DNA from: Lolium rigidum
Taxonomy: Eukaryota > Streptophyta > Magnoliopsida > Poales > Poaceae
Assembly: GCF_022539505.1 (NCBI RefSeq)
Contig: NC_061514.1
Span: forward strand, 217,395,837 to 217,459,836
Reading direction: 5' to 3'
Length of the DNA: 64,000 bases
Part shown: piece after piece, positions 32,015 through 43,060 of the stretch
Position numbering within the stretch: position 1 is the stretch's first letter
How the letters are laid out: every line of letters begins with the position of its first letter
Program-made: the position numbers and the translations under genes
Notes under the pieces: generated by a model
What the model was told of the DNA's origin: nothing
Seen by the model: only the letters and a program-made list of their open reading frames with translations
Database searches by the model: none

Positions 32015-32907
32015 CAAACCATTCACGCATCCAACCTACATGCCATTAATTAAAAAAATAGATGTTGTATTGTCCAATTTGAAATAATATTCAAATTTCC
32101 ATTTCAAATACATAGCTTAAATTTGAGTACGAGTTTCTATGTAGACATGTACAGAAAATTCACAAATTTCTACTATGCAAAATGCATAAACAATACACAT
32201 GTTTGTCATATAAAAATTGCATAGAGAGTACACAAAATAGTGTACACACTTATACCCATGTAGCACATCAGCACATAGTACGTAAATGTTCCGTCTAGCA
32301 CAACAGCATCACAACTAAAGAGATATTCTTTTTTTAGAGAAATCGTAAGGTTTATTAATTAGGCAATAATATGTTACAATCCGATCAGAGCCAACACACA
32401 GGTCGGCAGACTCGCGTAACACTCCGCATGATCCATGTTTGCCTAATTGCACCAAATTATACGTTACTTTATTGCACTCACGGTTTACTTTATATTCATT
32501 GCCGCAGCCGACACACTACCCCGATAAGCAACTCTCTCCGGTCCTTCCGTTCTTTGTTCCATTGACGTGAGCACTAACAACCTACGGTCTAGGGCTGCTC
32601 CACCTCGGCCTGCGATAGCTAGCCTATGATGATGCAAATTAGACGTCTAAAATGATCTCGCGCGTTTCGTTTGCGTTGGCCCATGCACACGGAAATTATC
32701 CTTATTGACAGCGCGTCCGTTTGTGATTGGGATGCCCAGCGGGACGACGCATTTGGCCCGCACACGAATTTAGATGTTTAAATAGAAAAAATAAACAGGT
32801 TCAAAGTACACAGTTATTACATCTAAATATTTGAAAAGTCTGTATGAAAATGAGGTGATATTGACGACTACGCAGTATCTTCATAATCAGCCAATGTCCA
32901 ATGATGC
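32015..32907. other. No gene seen
   Basis: AT-rich to about 32320. Then a stretch near 32331-32420 (TTTATTAATTAGGCAATAATATG) could be the end of a retroposon on the minus strand. From about 32640 it is probably the 3' flank of the Harbinger transposase remnant. Confidence 0.35.
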
Positions 32908-33950
32908 TCAATCAAATAGGTGTTTGGACATGTTCTTATTAGTCACTTCAACATTCATATGCAGATACTGCTGCCAGGTTGATGCCCCAGGGATTGGCGC
33001 AACCAGCTCACCCTTAAAATCCCATAGGTGATCATTGTGGCCATCAGGACACTCGTTTATGTGCATGATCACGCAACATGTTATCACCTCATGCATGGTC
33101 TTCAGCGACCATATTCTTGCCGGATGACGAACAATTGCCCACCGAGCTTGGAGCACACCAAATCCCCGCTCCACATCTTTTCTGGTTGCTTCTTGCATCG
33201 TGGCAGAGCTCTTTGTTTTTTCCGTGTTTGGATTACGGATAGTCTTCACCAGTGCGGCCCAATTAGAATAGATGCCATCAACAAGATAATATGGTCTTGT
33301 CATATTTATTTCCATTGATCTCGTAGCTCACCTGAGGAGCTTTGCCTTGCATAAGCATGTTGAAAACCGGAGAGCGGTGCAACACATTGATGTCACTGTT
33401 GGAACCAGCCATGCCAAAAAACGAATGCCAAATTCATAAATCTTGAGATATCACTGCTTCAAGAATGACATTGCATCCCCCTGCATGGCCGCTGTACTGA
33501 CCCTGCCATCCAAATGGATAGTTCTTTTACTCCCAACGCATGCAATCTATGCTGCCAATCATGCTTGGAAACCCTCTAGACTCGTTGATAGACAACAGTC
33601 GTCTTGTGTCCTCAACTGTTGGCTCCCTCAAGTAATATTCTCCGGACACGGCAATCACGGCTCAGCACGGTACATGATGTCAAGGCAGGTGCTCTCACCC
33701 ATTCGAAGATACTCATCGAATATATCAACAACCATTCCATATGATAGCATGCGATAGTGTGGATGATGGTTGTTTGCGAAGAACAGGTAAAAGAACAATT
33801 GCGGCAGATTTGTATTTCGGATGTAAAGAATAGGACCGGGGTCCCACAGAGTTCACTAGCGGTGTCTCTCCCATAAGATAGCGGATGTTGGGTGAACAAA
33901 TTACGGTTGGGCAATTGACAAATAAAGAAGGCATAACAATGCACATACAT
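32908..33950 (-). pseudogene. PIF/Harbinger transposase (HARBI1-like DDE nuclease), decayed
   Basis: Minus strand. The best frame (32908-33315) has YYLVDGIYSNWAALVKTI, then QEATRKDVERGFGVLQARW and IVRHPAR, the second Asp and the Glu of the Harbinger DDE triad. Upstream, at about 33316-33450, the first Asp motif GSNSDINVLHRSPVFN is visible in another frame. Further up, the N-terminal part is scattered over frames. The upstream end runs into the second gap and an LTR insertion at 34445, so termini are not available. It is a dead transposase. Confidence 0.75.
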
Positions 33951-34231
33951 ATATCATGATGAGTACTATGAGATTCAATCGGGGCGACTACGGCAAAGTA
34001 CACAGAGCCGCTATCCGGCATGCATCTATGCCCACAAAGTCCACCTTCGAGGTTATCATCCGAACCCCCTCGGGTATTAAGTTGTAAACAACGGACGATT
34101 GCATTAAGTATGGTGCGTAATGTAATCAACACAAATATCCTTAGACAAAGCATCGATGTTTTTATCCCTAGTGGCAACGGCAGCACATCCACAACCTTAG
34201 AACTTTACTGTCCTTTGTCCCAGTTTAATGG

Positions 34232-34331
34232 NNNNNNNNNNNNNNNNNNNNNNNNNNNNNNNNNNNNNNNNNNNNNNNNNNNNNNNNNNNNNNNNNNNNN
34301 NNNNNNNNNNNNNNNNNNNNNNNNNNNNNNN
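34232..34331. other. Assembly gap (100 N)
   Basis: One hundred N bases between the Harbinger remnant and the LTR at 34445. Confidence 1.
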
Positions 34332-34444
34332 TTGCGGAACATTTTTGATAGGAGGTGAAGCCTAGCGCACCTGTGGCATCGAGTCTGCATTGAAAGTACG
34401 GGTCGTAGTCTCTGACGCCCCGTAGAATGACCATGTACATGTCC

Positions 34445-35136
34445 TGATGGGGCCTAAGGCCACATGGGTTGCTCGATCTCACGAATTGACCGAGGGAAAG
34501 GCAGGGAGAGGAAGAACACGAAGAAAACGACGAAGAACAAGATGAACACACACAAACACACACCAAACCGATACAATTCCTATTTACTCCCAATAGCCCG
34601 AACCACTATCCTGATAGAATCTCTCGAGGGATAGACACGAGGTTGAATCCCCGAGAGAGAGAGAGAGAGAGAGAGACTGGTATACGATCGATAGAGTCAC
34701 ACGAGTGAAAGACCGGAGTAGAATCACAAGTATGAGAGATCAATCATATGAGGAGTGCCTTGTACAATAGATTTGGTAATCTAAGGAGGGGGTTTCCCTC
34801 ATCCCAAAGGGATGGTGGATGCATGAGCCTAATTCTCTCAAGTTCATTCCTTGTCATGAAGGGGGAGGGGGAAAGCCTATATATAGGGAGCCACTAAAGG
34901 AGGGGTAGTTTAGGCATACAAATGGATAAAGGTTCAGATTTGATGCTCTTTGCAGTGGGGCGTCAGGGCCGCCGCAGGTAGGGCTGCAGTGCCGTTGTCC
35001 TCAGGCGTAGTGGCGGCACGGCAGTGCCAGTCTTCCTGGAGCGTCTCTTTCTTCCTCCGTGGCGACCTCGACCTTAAGTGTGGTTCTTGTCGTTGACGCA
35101 CATGATGAAGCGAAGAGCGAAGGTCGGGCTGCATCA
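34445..35136 (-). repeat. 3' LTR (692 bp) of an inverted non-autonomous element, related to the LTR at 49108
   Basis: Starts TGATGGGGCCTAAGG on the plus strand and ends GGGCTGCATCA. Like 49108-50119 it has GGTTGnnCGATCTCnCGAnTTGACC near the start, the ACACGAAGAA block, a TATA box on the minus strand (CCTATATATAGG, 34876-34887) and a purine tract on the minus strand just outside. It is shorter because the CCGG-rich U3 part is absent. Confidence 0.7.
34653..34676. repeat. (GA)12 microsatellite in the LTR
   Basis: Uninterrupted GA dinucleotides inside the LTR at 34445-35136. Confidence 0.95.
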
Positions 35137-36130
35137 TCTCCACCCACTTGAAAAAGAGTCGTCCTCGACGATGAGGCTTCATGAATGTGTAGAGGAGGTA
35201 GATGACACCAACGCTTGAATGTCCCTTCACTTGTCAAGAGCCCTATCAATAGCACAAGAAAATCAAAGCACCACTCAAAGCTTAGCCAATGTTCAACGGG
35301 TTTAGCAAGAGAGCGCAAGTAGAAAGAGGTCACCTTAGCAAGATGCCGGTGTGCTCTCATCGAGAGATATTGTGTAGTCGAAGTGGTGGGTTCGATCTTC
35401 TCGTTGAAGAACTTGTGGAGGTAGCTCTCTAGAGTTCGTTTCGTCAACTCATGCTCCGTAGAGGTTGACGATGTCATTCTTGTACCTACACACATGATAG
35501 ACAACAAGAACAATGTGTGTGCATGGTATATGAACACATCATCCATCATGATGCGCCATTTCTTTTGCACATCACCATTAGCATTAAGCAAAGCGTCATA
35601 ATAGATATCGTGAATATGCGGAGTAAACATGGGAACATGCTCAACATGGATATATGCAAAGTCTCCAAAATTTGAGAGAGCTATGGGTCAATCTCATTCA
35701 CAAGCATATTAACATCATTGCAAACCAAGCATTGGAAAGAGCAAGTATTCAACATTTTGGTTGCACTAATGGGAGAGTATTGCAAGCATCTAGAGCAAAA
35801 CATGTTCAAGCTTGTATCATACCATGGCATGGTCAAATTGTCACAAGCAACTACTTCCACATGATCAACAATGGTGGTATCACAAGGGAAAGTGAAAGAA
35901 GCATATGACATATCAATAGGATTATCCAACTCATGCAAGCACTCACAAATCATCATGTCCACTAGTGGGATCATGACATCATCAACACCCATATAGGTAC
36001 CTTTGTAGTCCCGCTCATATGAGGTAAGTGTTGTGGAAGTGGTAGGCTCGATGTGGCCTCCATGTTCATCTTCAATCAAGCATAGTGTGATATCATCATC
36101 TTCATGCACCATATACATCTTCTCCCCGAT
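35137..36130 (-). mobile_element. Interior of the inverted non-autonomous element (first part)
   Basis: On the minus strand, frames at 35681-36118 and 35001-35630 share the segment EPTTSTT and an acidic, Asp/Cys-rich character. There is no gag or pol motif. It adjoins the LTR at 34445-35136. It seems to continue at 41937-42446 on the other side of the Tat-type element, judged by composition; I did not find a target duplication. Confidence 0.45.
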
Positions 36131-36839
36131 AAAGCACTCCCTAGTCTTTAAATTCTTTCCCTTTACTTTACACAGGGCCTCCTATTTTCGCCCTTTAGTT
36201 TCGTATTTACCCTATCAATGAGCACTTAAGTTTCAATTCTTGTTAAGCATTGCAGTAATTTAAAGCATCTATGACCGTGCCACCGTGAACCTTACCTACA
36301 AGTAACGGTACAACGTAACACGCGGCAGAAGATTGCGCCCCAAGGGAAAAACCTCTACGAGTGCTGCAAAGAAAAACAAGGACATTAATCCTTCCCTCTG
36401 CTTCAGATGCCTCTACGAGTGCCGCAAAAAGCAAGAGTTTGGAAAACATAAGACAACCCACGTTCGATATTTCACTTTTGGAAATATCAAAGAACAACGG
36501 GCTCATCGGCAGAACCACTGCACCCGAAATATTCGGGAGTGGCTGTCGAAACTTACAATCGGTTGAAAGCAAAGTTGCGCATACAACAGGTTTAGCAAAA
36601 CCTGCAACACGAGCTGATCACTCATAATGATTTGCTGACCAACCAGTACACATGCATATAACGGGCAACTAAGATTTTCTCCTTCAAAAATTTGCCAACG
36701 GCACGGTAAAAGTACATATTCATGTATTTGCCAACTAACAAGTTTCGGCTTAACAATCCTAACACTTGGATGGATTAGCCAATACAATTCATTAAAAAAA
36801 AAACTTTACACCCTAACGTCACCCTTGCGGAGTTTCCCT

Positions 36840-37593
36840 TTACTCAGGTACCTTCGACTCCTCCTCAAGCCTGTCGACAATTATGTTGGCAGGCAATAAT
36901 ACCCTCGGGTACAGTTCTTCAAAATCGCCTGTTGCGTTGGCAATAGATAGCAAACAGGCTGAGGGATAACGAGCAAGCACAAGGGCAAGTGTACACTTGG
37001 CCCCTGCAAAAACTTGAGCTCTCACCAAGTCCCGAATCTTCTTGGCATTCCCAAATTCGGACATCAGAGTTAAAAGCGTAGGGGGAATTGCATTCAAAGG
37101 AAACATCGTCTTCCAAACCACCCTCATAGCTTTGTAACACTTGTCAAAGAATTGGTGGACTTGTTGGACCCGATCCTGACATTTCGCAATAGCCGAAGCC
37201 TTCGAGTGTTCTCGCCAGAAAATCTCTTCGGATGAGGAAAGCTGGGTTAAAGCATGCACTCGCTCGTGTATCCGCTTGTTCTCTTCCGCACGATTCAAAG
37301 CTATGACTGGCAAAGGAATCAATAAAGAGTCAGACAAGGCGTTGCTAACAAAAGGGCAAAGGAGTCAGGAAACTTACAGTTCAAACTCTCGGTAGGTTTA
37401 TGCAGCTCAGTAAGAGTGTATCGTTCCACGTCGGCTGCAATCTCGCTCTTCTTATTGACAATAGCAGCCAAGGCATAAGTGCTGCGCAGGTCCTTTTCCA
37501 TCTGCGTAATCCGATCCTTCATACGCTGGATCCGATCACTTTCAGGAAGGGCACCCGAAGAGTCATCAACAAACGAGGGCACTGGGAAGACCT
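36840..37593 (-). CDS. Antisense ORF of Tat-type element, downstream part (spliced, coiled-coil)
   Basis: Minus strand. One exon runs from an acceptor at about 37593 (CCTGCAG/GTCTTCC) to a donor near 37378 (GAACT/GTAAGT). The next runs from an acceptor near 37310 to a stop at 36840, and the phases fit (AAC T/TC ATA). The first exon encodes SDRIQRMKDRITQMEKDLRS, a coiled coil. The second holds WREHSKASAIAKCQDRVQQV and then a helical region with LRDLVRAQV-like repeats. It ends VDRLEEESKVPE. The upstream exon is not obvious; it could be the continuation of the gene ending at 37793 if that stop is a later mutation. Function unknown. Confidence 0.5.
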
Positions 37594-37792
37594 GCAGGGA
37601 ACACCATTACAAAAGGATGATGGATATGGTACAGCTGAGCATCCGAAGTAACTCCCATCGGGAGAAGTACAAGAAGAAATATTATAACAAAAGTGTGCTA
37701 ACAACATTGCTAGCACGGAGTTTATTACAAGCATAAGTTTTGCGGCAGAATAATGTTTCACATCAGTTCAAGCATAAAGTTTGCTACAAGAA

Positions 37793-40401
37793 TCAAGGGG
37801 CTTGGGTCTGAGTCGATAAACTAGGTCCAGCCGACGATTTCCTTGATGAAACCAGTTCAAGGAGCTGGCGGGCACAAGTGAGGGCGGACGCTTTAAAGGC
37901 GCTTAAATCAACAAGCTGCCCGTCTTGCTCTTTCGGCAGCTCCTTGGTCATTCCTTCGATGTCACCCTTAAAGCCGTAACCCATCATAAGTTGGAAGGCA
38001 AGGACGGCACCATAAGTGCGCGATGTACGCTTGAATACCTCGATAACCTCCTTGGTGTCAACCGCGAAGGCATCGACCAGCTGCCCCAGGGTCTTCTCCT
38101 GCTTGATCTTGGGGAAAATCATCGAGTGCATCCGCGCCAGGGCACCCTTCCCCTTTACAAGGAGCTCCCGCGTAAGCTGGTGAGAGGCAAGAATCATCGA
38201 CATAGCGTTTGCTGGAGAGTTGTTTGGAACTCTGTCCGTGGCATCGCGAGGGATATTCGCCGCTTCGCAGAAAAAGAAAGAAAAAAGTACATTGGCAAAA
38301 GGATCGAATCCATAAGTACATCAATCGACAGAGGTGTATAAAAATTACCAAGCAAGGCCAAAGAAGACTGACGAAGGACTTCATCCTTTTCGGCTGCCCG
38401 AGCTTCAGCCACCAGCCTGGATGCTTCCTCCTCCTTCAACTTTTCTTTCAGCTTGCCCAGTTCCACCTTCAGAGAGTCAACCTCTCGGCGAGCCTCAGCA
38501 GCTATCTTGACTGCGCCATCCAATTTCAAGGAGGAAGATTTGACTTCCTCTTGTAGCCGAGCCTTTTCAGCTTCCAGAGAAGTGAATTGGGAGGCGAAGG
38601 CCTCCAAAGAGGAAATAACGCCTCGCAAGTCCTTAAGAAAGAAGGATATTTTACCAGGAATTGTCAAGCAAAGCACGCTCCAAGAGATTGGCATCACAGT
38701 TAGAAAAAGACTTACAGAAGGAGGAGTCGCGGTGGCAGCAGTTGGAGAGACGTCTTTCCCTTTGGAAAGGGAAGAAGCAGTCGATGCTTGAGCCATAGGG
38801 GCAGCCTTAGGAGCCGAAGCTTCGGAAGCCACTACGACCGGCGAAGCAACATCAGATTTGGCTTTTTTAGACGGAGGCTCGATAATGCCTTCGTCGCTGC
38901 AAAGGTGAAAGGAAGACAATGAAGAGTAAGAAAAATAAAAGGGCAAAGTATAACTTCGAAAAGAAACTACTTACATGTCGAAGAGATCATCTTCATCGGC
39001 AAAACCGCCGGTCGATCTCTTCACAGGTGAAGCCCTGGCCTCCTCAGCAGCTGCATCAACAAAGGTATCATGATCAGCGTCGTCATTACGCATTGATCCA
39101 TCTGCGACACCAGCGTCATCGGCTGAGGAAGGAAGGTCGGTGTGGGCAACTTCAAAATCTATCGGACCCTTATATTTGTCCTCTGAGCCTGTGTGCTCGA
39201 CAGTGTGAAAATCTACGGGGATTGAGGATCCTCTCCCCTCAGAAGTATCATCCGTCGAATCATGCATATTTTCAGAAACTATGGGGATCTGTCAAAGAAA
39301 ATAACAAGTAAGAACAATGGAAACCATGGCAGCCAAGAAAAAGCAGCATAATGAGGACGCGAAGAAAGAAAAAAATACCTTTGATGGTGGATGGTCAGTG
39401 TCAAGGGGAGTATAAGAAGAAACCAGCGGAATCGAATCTTCCTGAGTAAAGGAAGTAAGACGACGGACTTCATCAAGTAACTCCTTTTCCGACAGATCGG
39501 CAGCATTAATCCTGGTCTCGTCCTTTGGACCTGAGTACAACCACATCGGGTGAACTCTGGCCATGGCTGGTTGCACTCGACGTTTCAAGAATACCGCTGC
39601 CACCTCTGTGCCGATCATAGTTTGGCCATCGGCCTCTTTGATTCGAAGGAATTTGGTAAATAGTTCTTCGGCTGCTACTCTTTCATCGGGTGAGAGGGTA
39701 TTCTTCCAGGAATTCTTGGGCTTGGCTTCGAAAACATCGGCAAAGCAAGGGAGCTGAGATTCGGGTGACTGGGAGTCCTTGATGTAAAACCATTTCAACC
39801 TCCACCCTTGCACGAACTCTCTCATTGGGAAATTGAAGTAATTGACCTCCGAACGAGCTACAAACCCCACTCCTCCGGTGTCAAAGTATCCATTACTGCT
39901 GCTGTATCTCTTCACATAGAAGATCTTTTTCCACAGCCCGAAATGAGGTTTGATACCCAGAAACGCCTCGCAAAGGGTGATGAACACAGCAACGTGGAGG
40001 ATTGAGTTGGGGGTAAGTTGCCATAGTTGAATTTCGTACGTCCGCAAGAGGTGGAGGAGGAATCCATGAGTAGGAAGCGAAAGGCCTCGGTACAGGAAAG
40101 ATAAGAACATCACGGTAAAGCCAGCAGGGGGATCAGGCCGAGAAATCGCACCTGGAAGGATCACGTTTCCCTCTTCGGAAGAAATCAATCCTAGGCTTCG
40201 GGATCTCTTCTCGTCACGCTTGGTGACGGTTGATGCCACCCAATCTCCGGGCTTGGCCTTTGAACTCGACGGGCCGGCGGCGCCGGAAGCTGGGGGAGGA
40301 GCGCTTGGAGCGCTCCCCTTCGGAAGAGAAGAAGAGGACTTGGCGGCGGCGCCTCCGCCGGTGGAACCGGCAGCGGCGGCAGGATTCTTCTTCTTCACCA
40401 T
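37793..40401 (-). CDS. Antisense gene of Tat-type element with putative gypsy-type transposon domain (PF04195)
   Basis: Minus strand, spliced. Exon 1 is 40401-39379, exon 2 39288-38975 and exon 3 38896-38716, all with good GT-AG sites. Coding frames then continue at about 38640-38340 and 38220-37793. Exon 1 starts MVKKKNPAAAAG, then Ala/Pro/Ser-rich, then the domain core VMFLSFLYRGLSLPTHGFLL, LTPNSILHVAVFI and HFGLWKKIFYVKR. Exons 2-3 are acidic and Ser/Ala-rich. The next part is a long coiled coil (SLEAEKARLQEEVKSSSLKL, KLKEKLKEEEASR). The end is helical (IKQEKTLGQLVDAFAVDT) and stops with STQTQAP. Such proteins are common in grass genomes as passengers of Tat-type elements; a DNA- or capsid-related role has been guessed but is unknown. 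The reading frame is notably intact. Confidence 0.65.
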
Positions 40402-40796
40402 TGTGAGATCTGATGAAGATTGGAAAAGCAGTGGTGGCGGTGCAGCAACGGCAAAGGGAGGAAGAAGGAGAAGAATGAGAAGATGCTACGGAAAACGTGG
40501 AGAAGATTAGAGATTTCTCGCCCTTTAGAGGTTTTGAGGAAAAGATAAGTGCTGTGTAAGCACGTGGCGCTTGAAGAAAGAGTGGAACCGGCGGCCCATT
40601 GTTCCCATGTTGTGCGAAAATCGAGGAGACACCTCGATCTCCACGCGTGCAATGGTCAAGCCCTAAAAAACTGCCCGCGCAGAGCTAGGGTAGGCCCGTC
40701 AGGTCACGTCCTGTCAATCAGCCCACAGCAATTACACGTCATCAATGATGTCATAAAATACTAGAAGCATTCGAAGGGAAAATGGAAAGTTATCGG

Positions 40797-41300
40797 ATGA
40801 AGGACTTAAGTCTACGCACGGATTGTAAGCATCCGTACCTAGACTCGGGGGCTACTCCCATCGAGAGCGCTGACGCGCACCCGGTAAAATGAAGATTCGA
40901 CAGAATGAACAGTCGAAGGAAGAAGGTTTGAGTTTGCACTCGGTTACAAGCGCTTGCACCCAGACTCGGGGGCTACTCCCATCGGGAGTGCGGCGTGCAC
41001 CCGATAGAAGTTTTTTGCACTCCGAGATCATGCCCGGGGACTTGATTCCGTGTAGGGTAACGTTGTTTTGCCATCGGCAGTTAACCAAACAACAGCTTGG
41101 GCACGTTACTCATTATCCTTTGCATAAAGAAAATATATCGGATGACCTATGAAGATCTGTGGAAAACATCGGCAGAGGAAAATATTCGAGTGGTACAACT
41201 TGAGTTTACGCACGGACTGCGAGCATCCGTACCTAGACTCGGGGGCTACTCCCATCGGGAGCGCTGACGCGCACCCGATAAAATGAAGACAGAGAAGATT
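40797..41300 (+). repeat. Array of three PPT-like repeats upstream of the 3' LTR
   Basis: Three units share ACnnACTCGGGGGCTACTCC and CATCGGGAGnGC..GCACCCG: about 40807-40890, 40926-41012 and 41205-41286, separated by less related spacers. The core CTCGGGGnGCTACT also forms the real polypurine/LTR junction at 41384-41397, so the array looks like repeated copies of the priming region. Confidence 0.8.
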
Positions 41301-41383
41301 CAAGATGAACAAGGACAATGAAGGAGAAGAACATCAGGAGAAGACATACTTTAGTCTCTACCCGAACTATCTTCGGCTAGACA

Positions 41384-41395
41384 CTCGGGGCTACT
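41384..41395 (+). other. Polypurine tract and LTR junction
   Basis: CTCGGGGCTAC followed directly by TGACGTGGGC, the LTR start. It is the only one of the four similar motifs followed by an LTR. Confidence 0.55.
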
Positions 41396-41936
41396 GACGT
41401 GGGCACTACCCTTCGGGTAACTCACATTACGCTATCCTGTATTGACTAATTGGAGGCCCATGAAGACACTTGAAGGCGAGATGGGCCACTAGGACGGTGC
41501 ACCAGAAGGTTCCTTGGCGGGCAAGACAAGGAAGCGATCGAACAAGGAAAGATCGGATCTAAAACTACTGTAAACCTAGTCGTACTCGGTGAGACCTCTT
41601 GAGACCTAGCCTCCTATATAAAGGCCACGAGAGGGGCTGCCGAGGGACACAATCAATCTTAGCAATCTTAGCCAGCAAAAGCTTAGAGCTAGGTCACCCT
41701 AGCAATAACCATCTCGACGAGATCTCAGCCGAACTATTCGGCACCCCATTGTAACCCATTATCACCATAATCAAGAACAGACAGGCAGGAGGTAAGGGTT
41801 TTACCTCATCGAGGGCCCCGAACCTGGGTAAATCGCTCTCCCCGCTTGTCTGTGAACCGATGTCTCGTGTTAGCTTGCAGGATTCCATCAACCCTAAGCC
41901 CCTATCGGAGGGCATTGGCGAGGAGTACCCTCGACA
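41396..41936 (+). repeat. 3' LTR of the Tat-type element (541 bp)
   Basis: From TGACGTGGGCACTACCC to ..GTACCCTCGACA. A TATA box (CTATATAAAGGCC) lies at 41614-41626 and a CAACCCTAAGCCCC block before the end. The following bases (ATCGGCGTCTT) resemble a damaged primer site but belong to the flank if this is the 3' LTR. Confidence 0.7.
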
Positions 41937-42446
41937 ATCGGCGTCTTGTCATCCATGGAACCTAATGAGACAAATGGCCTCACATGACCTATCAACTACC
42001 ACTCTCATCTCACTTGGTGTATCACTCATGCTCTTGAAGTGGAGGCACTAGCTCACATATAGTGGAGTCACTCATCTCACATATAGTGGAGTCGCTCATC
42101 TCACATATAATGGAGTCCCTCATCTCCATGGCAATGGCGTCGTCGATGTCTGAGCAACCTAGCAAAAAGGAAGACAACACACGAGGAGTAGAGGTTAAAT
42201 CATTAGAAATCAAAATGTCCTCACTCAACTCATGTGGTGTGTCACTCTTGCTCTCAAGGTGTTTGAAGTATGTGTTGCACTTGGCTTTATCTCGGCTTTA
42301 TCTTGGTGGGTCATCTTGGCTTCTCGAGCATCTAACTCGGCAAAGTATGCTCTCATCTCGGCATGTTTTTGTGGGGTCATCATGTATATATCTCACTAGG
42401 AAGGTGTATATGTGGTGGAAGGAAAGCTACACAAGTATCCCATTGT
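41937..42446 (-). mobile_element. Probable continuation of the inverted non-autonomous element
   Basis: AT/CT-rich sequence with no ORF of note, resembling 35640-36110 in composition. It lies between the 3' LTR of the Tat-type element and the next LTR at 42447. The 24 bp repeats at 42054-42125 lie here. Confidence 0.35.
42054..42125 (+). repeat. 24-bp tandem repeat, three copies
   Basis: CACATATAGTGGAGTCnCTC plus TCAT, at 42054, 42078 and 42102. The first two share CACATATAGTGGAGTC exactly; the third has one change (CACATATAATGG). Confidence 0.9.
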
Positions 42447-43002
42447 TGTGGGTATACTTTATGGGTATATCAACGGCATGGCTTAGATCCGGCAAGCCCG
42501 GGTGGCCCATAGATGGTGGTGTGGCGTGTGGCCCATCGGGCGGCCCAGTTGCTGTAGATCATGAAGGATGAAGTCCAGCCCAGAAGCAAGGAGCCGGATC
42601 TTAACCGACCTACGAAGGAGGCCCGATCCATGAAGGACCATGAAGTATCCAGATCTAGTACGACATTTATGGAAGGCGGATCCTTGACGTGCACGGAAAT
42701 GTAATATTCCTTAGGTATGCAACTTGTATTTCGGCTAGGACTCTCCGTGTAAACCCTAGATCCGAGCGCCTTTATAAGCCGGATCCTGGGAGCCTTAGAG
42801 GCATACAACCACAACTCATTGTAACAACGCGAAAGCGCCCAGATAATTCCAGACAAGCAGCAGTAGGCCCTGTCATCGTGCAGGTGTTCCGAAGCTGGGT
42901 AAATCGCACCACCGTCCCGAGGACTCTCCGCCCGATGGCCCCTACTTCTTCTCCCCTTTGTGAGGATCCCTCCTCCGGAGTACCATCGAATAGTCAACGA
43001 CA
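42447..43002 (+). repeat. 5' LTR (556 bp)
   Basis: TGTGGGTATACTTTATGGG to ..AATAGTCAACGACA. A TATA-like box, CTTTATAAGCCGG, lies at 42770-42782. The bases before it, ATTGT, are a candidate target duplication. Confidence 0.85.
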
Positions 43003-43003
43003 G

Positions 43004-43021
43004 TTGGCGCCCACCGTGGGG
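43004..43021 (+). other. Primer binding site
   Basis: TTGGCGCCCACCGTGGGG, one base after the LTR end. This sequence follows the LTR in many grass Tat-type elements. Confidence 0.8.
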
Positions 43022-43060
43022 CCTGCGGTGTCTGGAGGCTGGAACCGGGAGGGTTCCGCC

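Larger units (their letters stand above)
36131..41936 (+). mobile_element. 3' half of a Tat-lineage gypsy element with antisense genes
   Basis: Ends on the right with a polypurine-like GGGGCTAC and a 541 bp LTR (41396-41936). Upstream lie a repeat array and spliced genes on the minus strand, one of them with the putative gypsy-type transposon domain (Pfam PF04195). Elements of the Tat lineage are known for such additional ORFs between integrase and the 3' LTR, often antisense. No gag-pol of this element remains. The left limit is uncertain. Confidence 0.65.

Noticed and set aside
35654..35908. 84-aa forward ORF in the inverted non-autonomous element
   Set aside because: Opposite to the element's own strand and without a domain; treated as a shadow.
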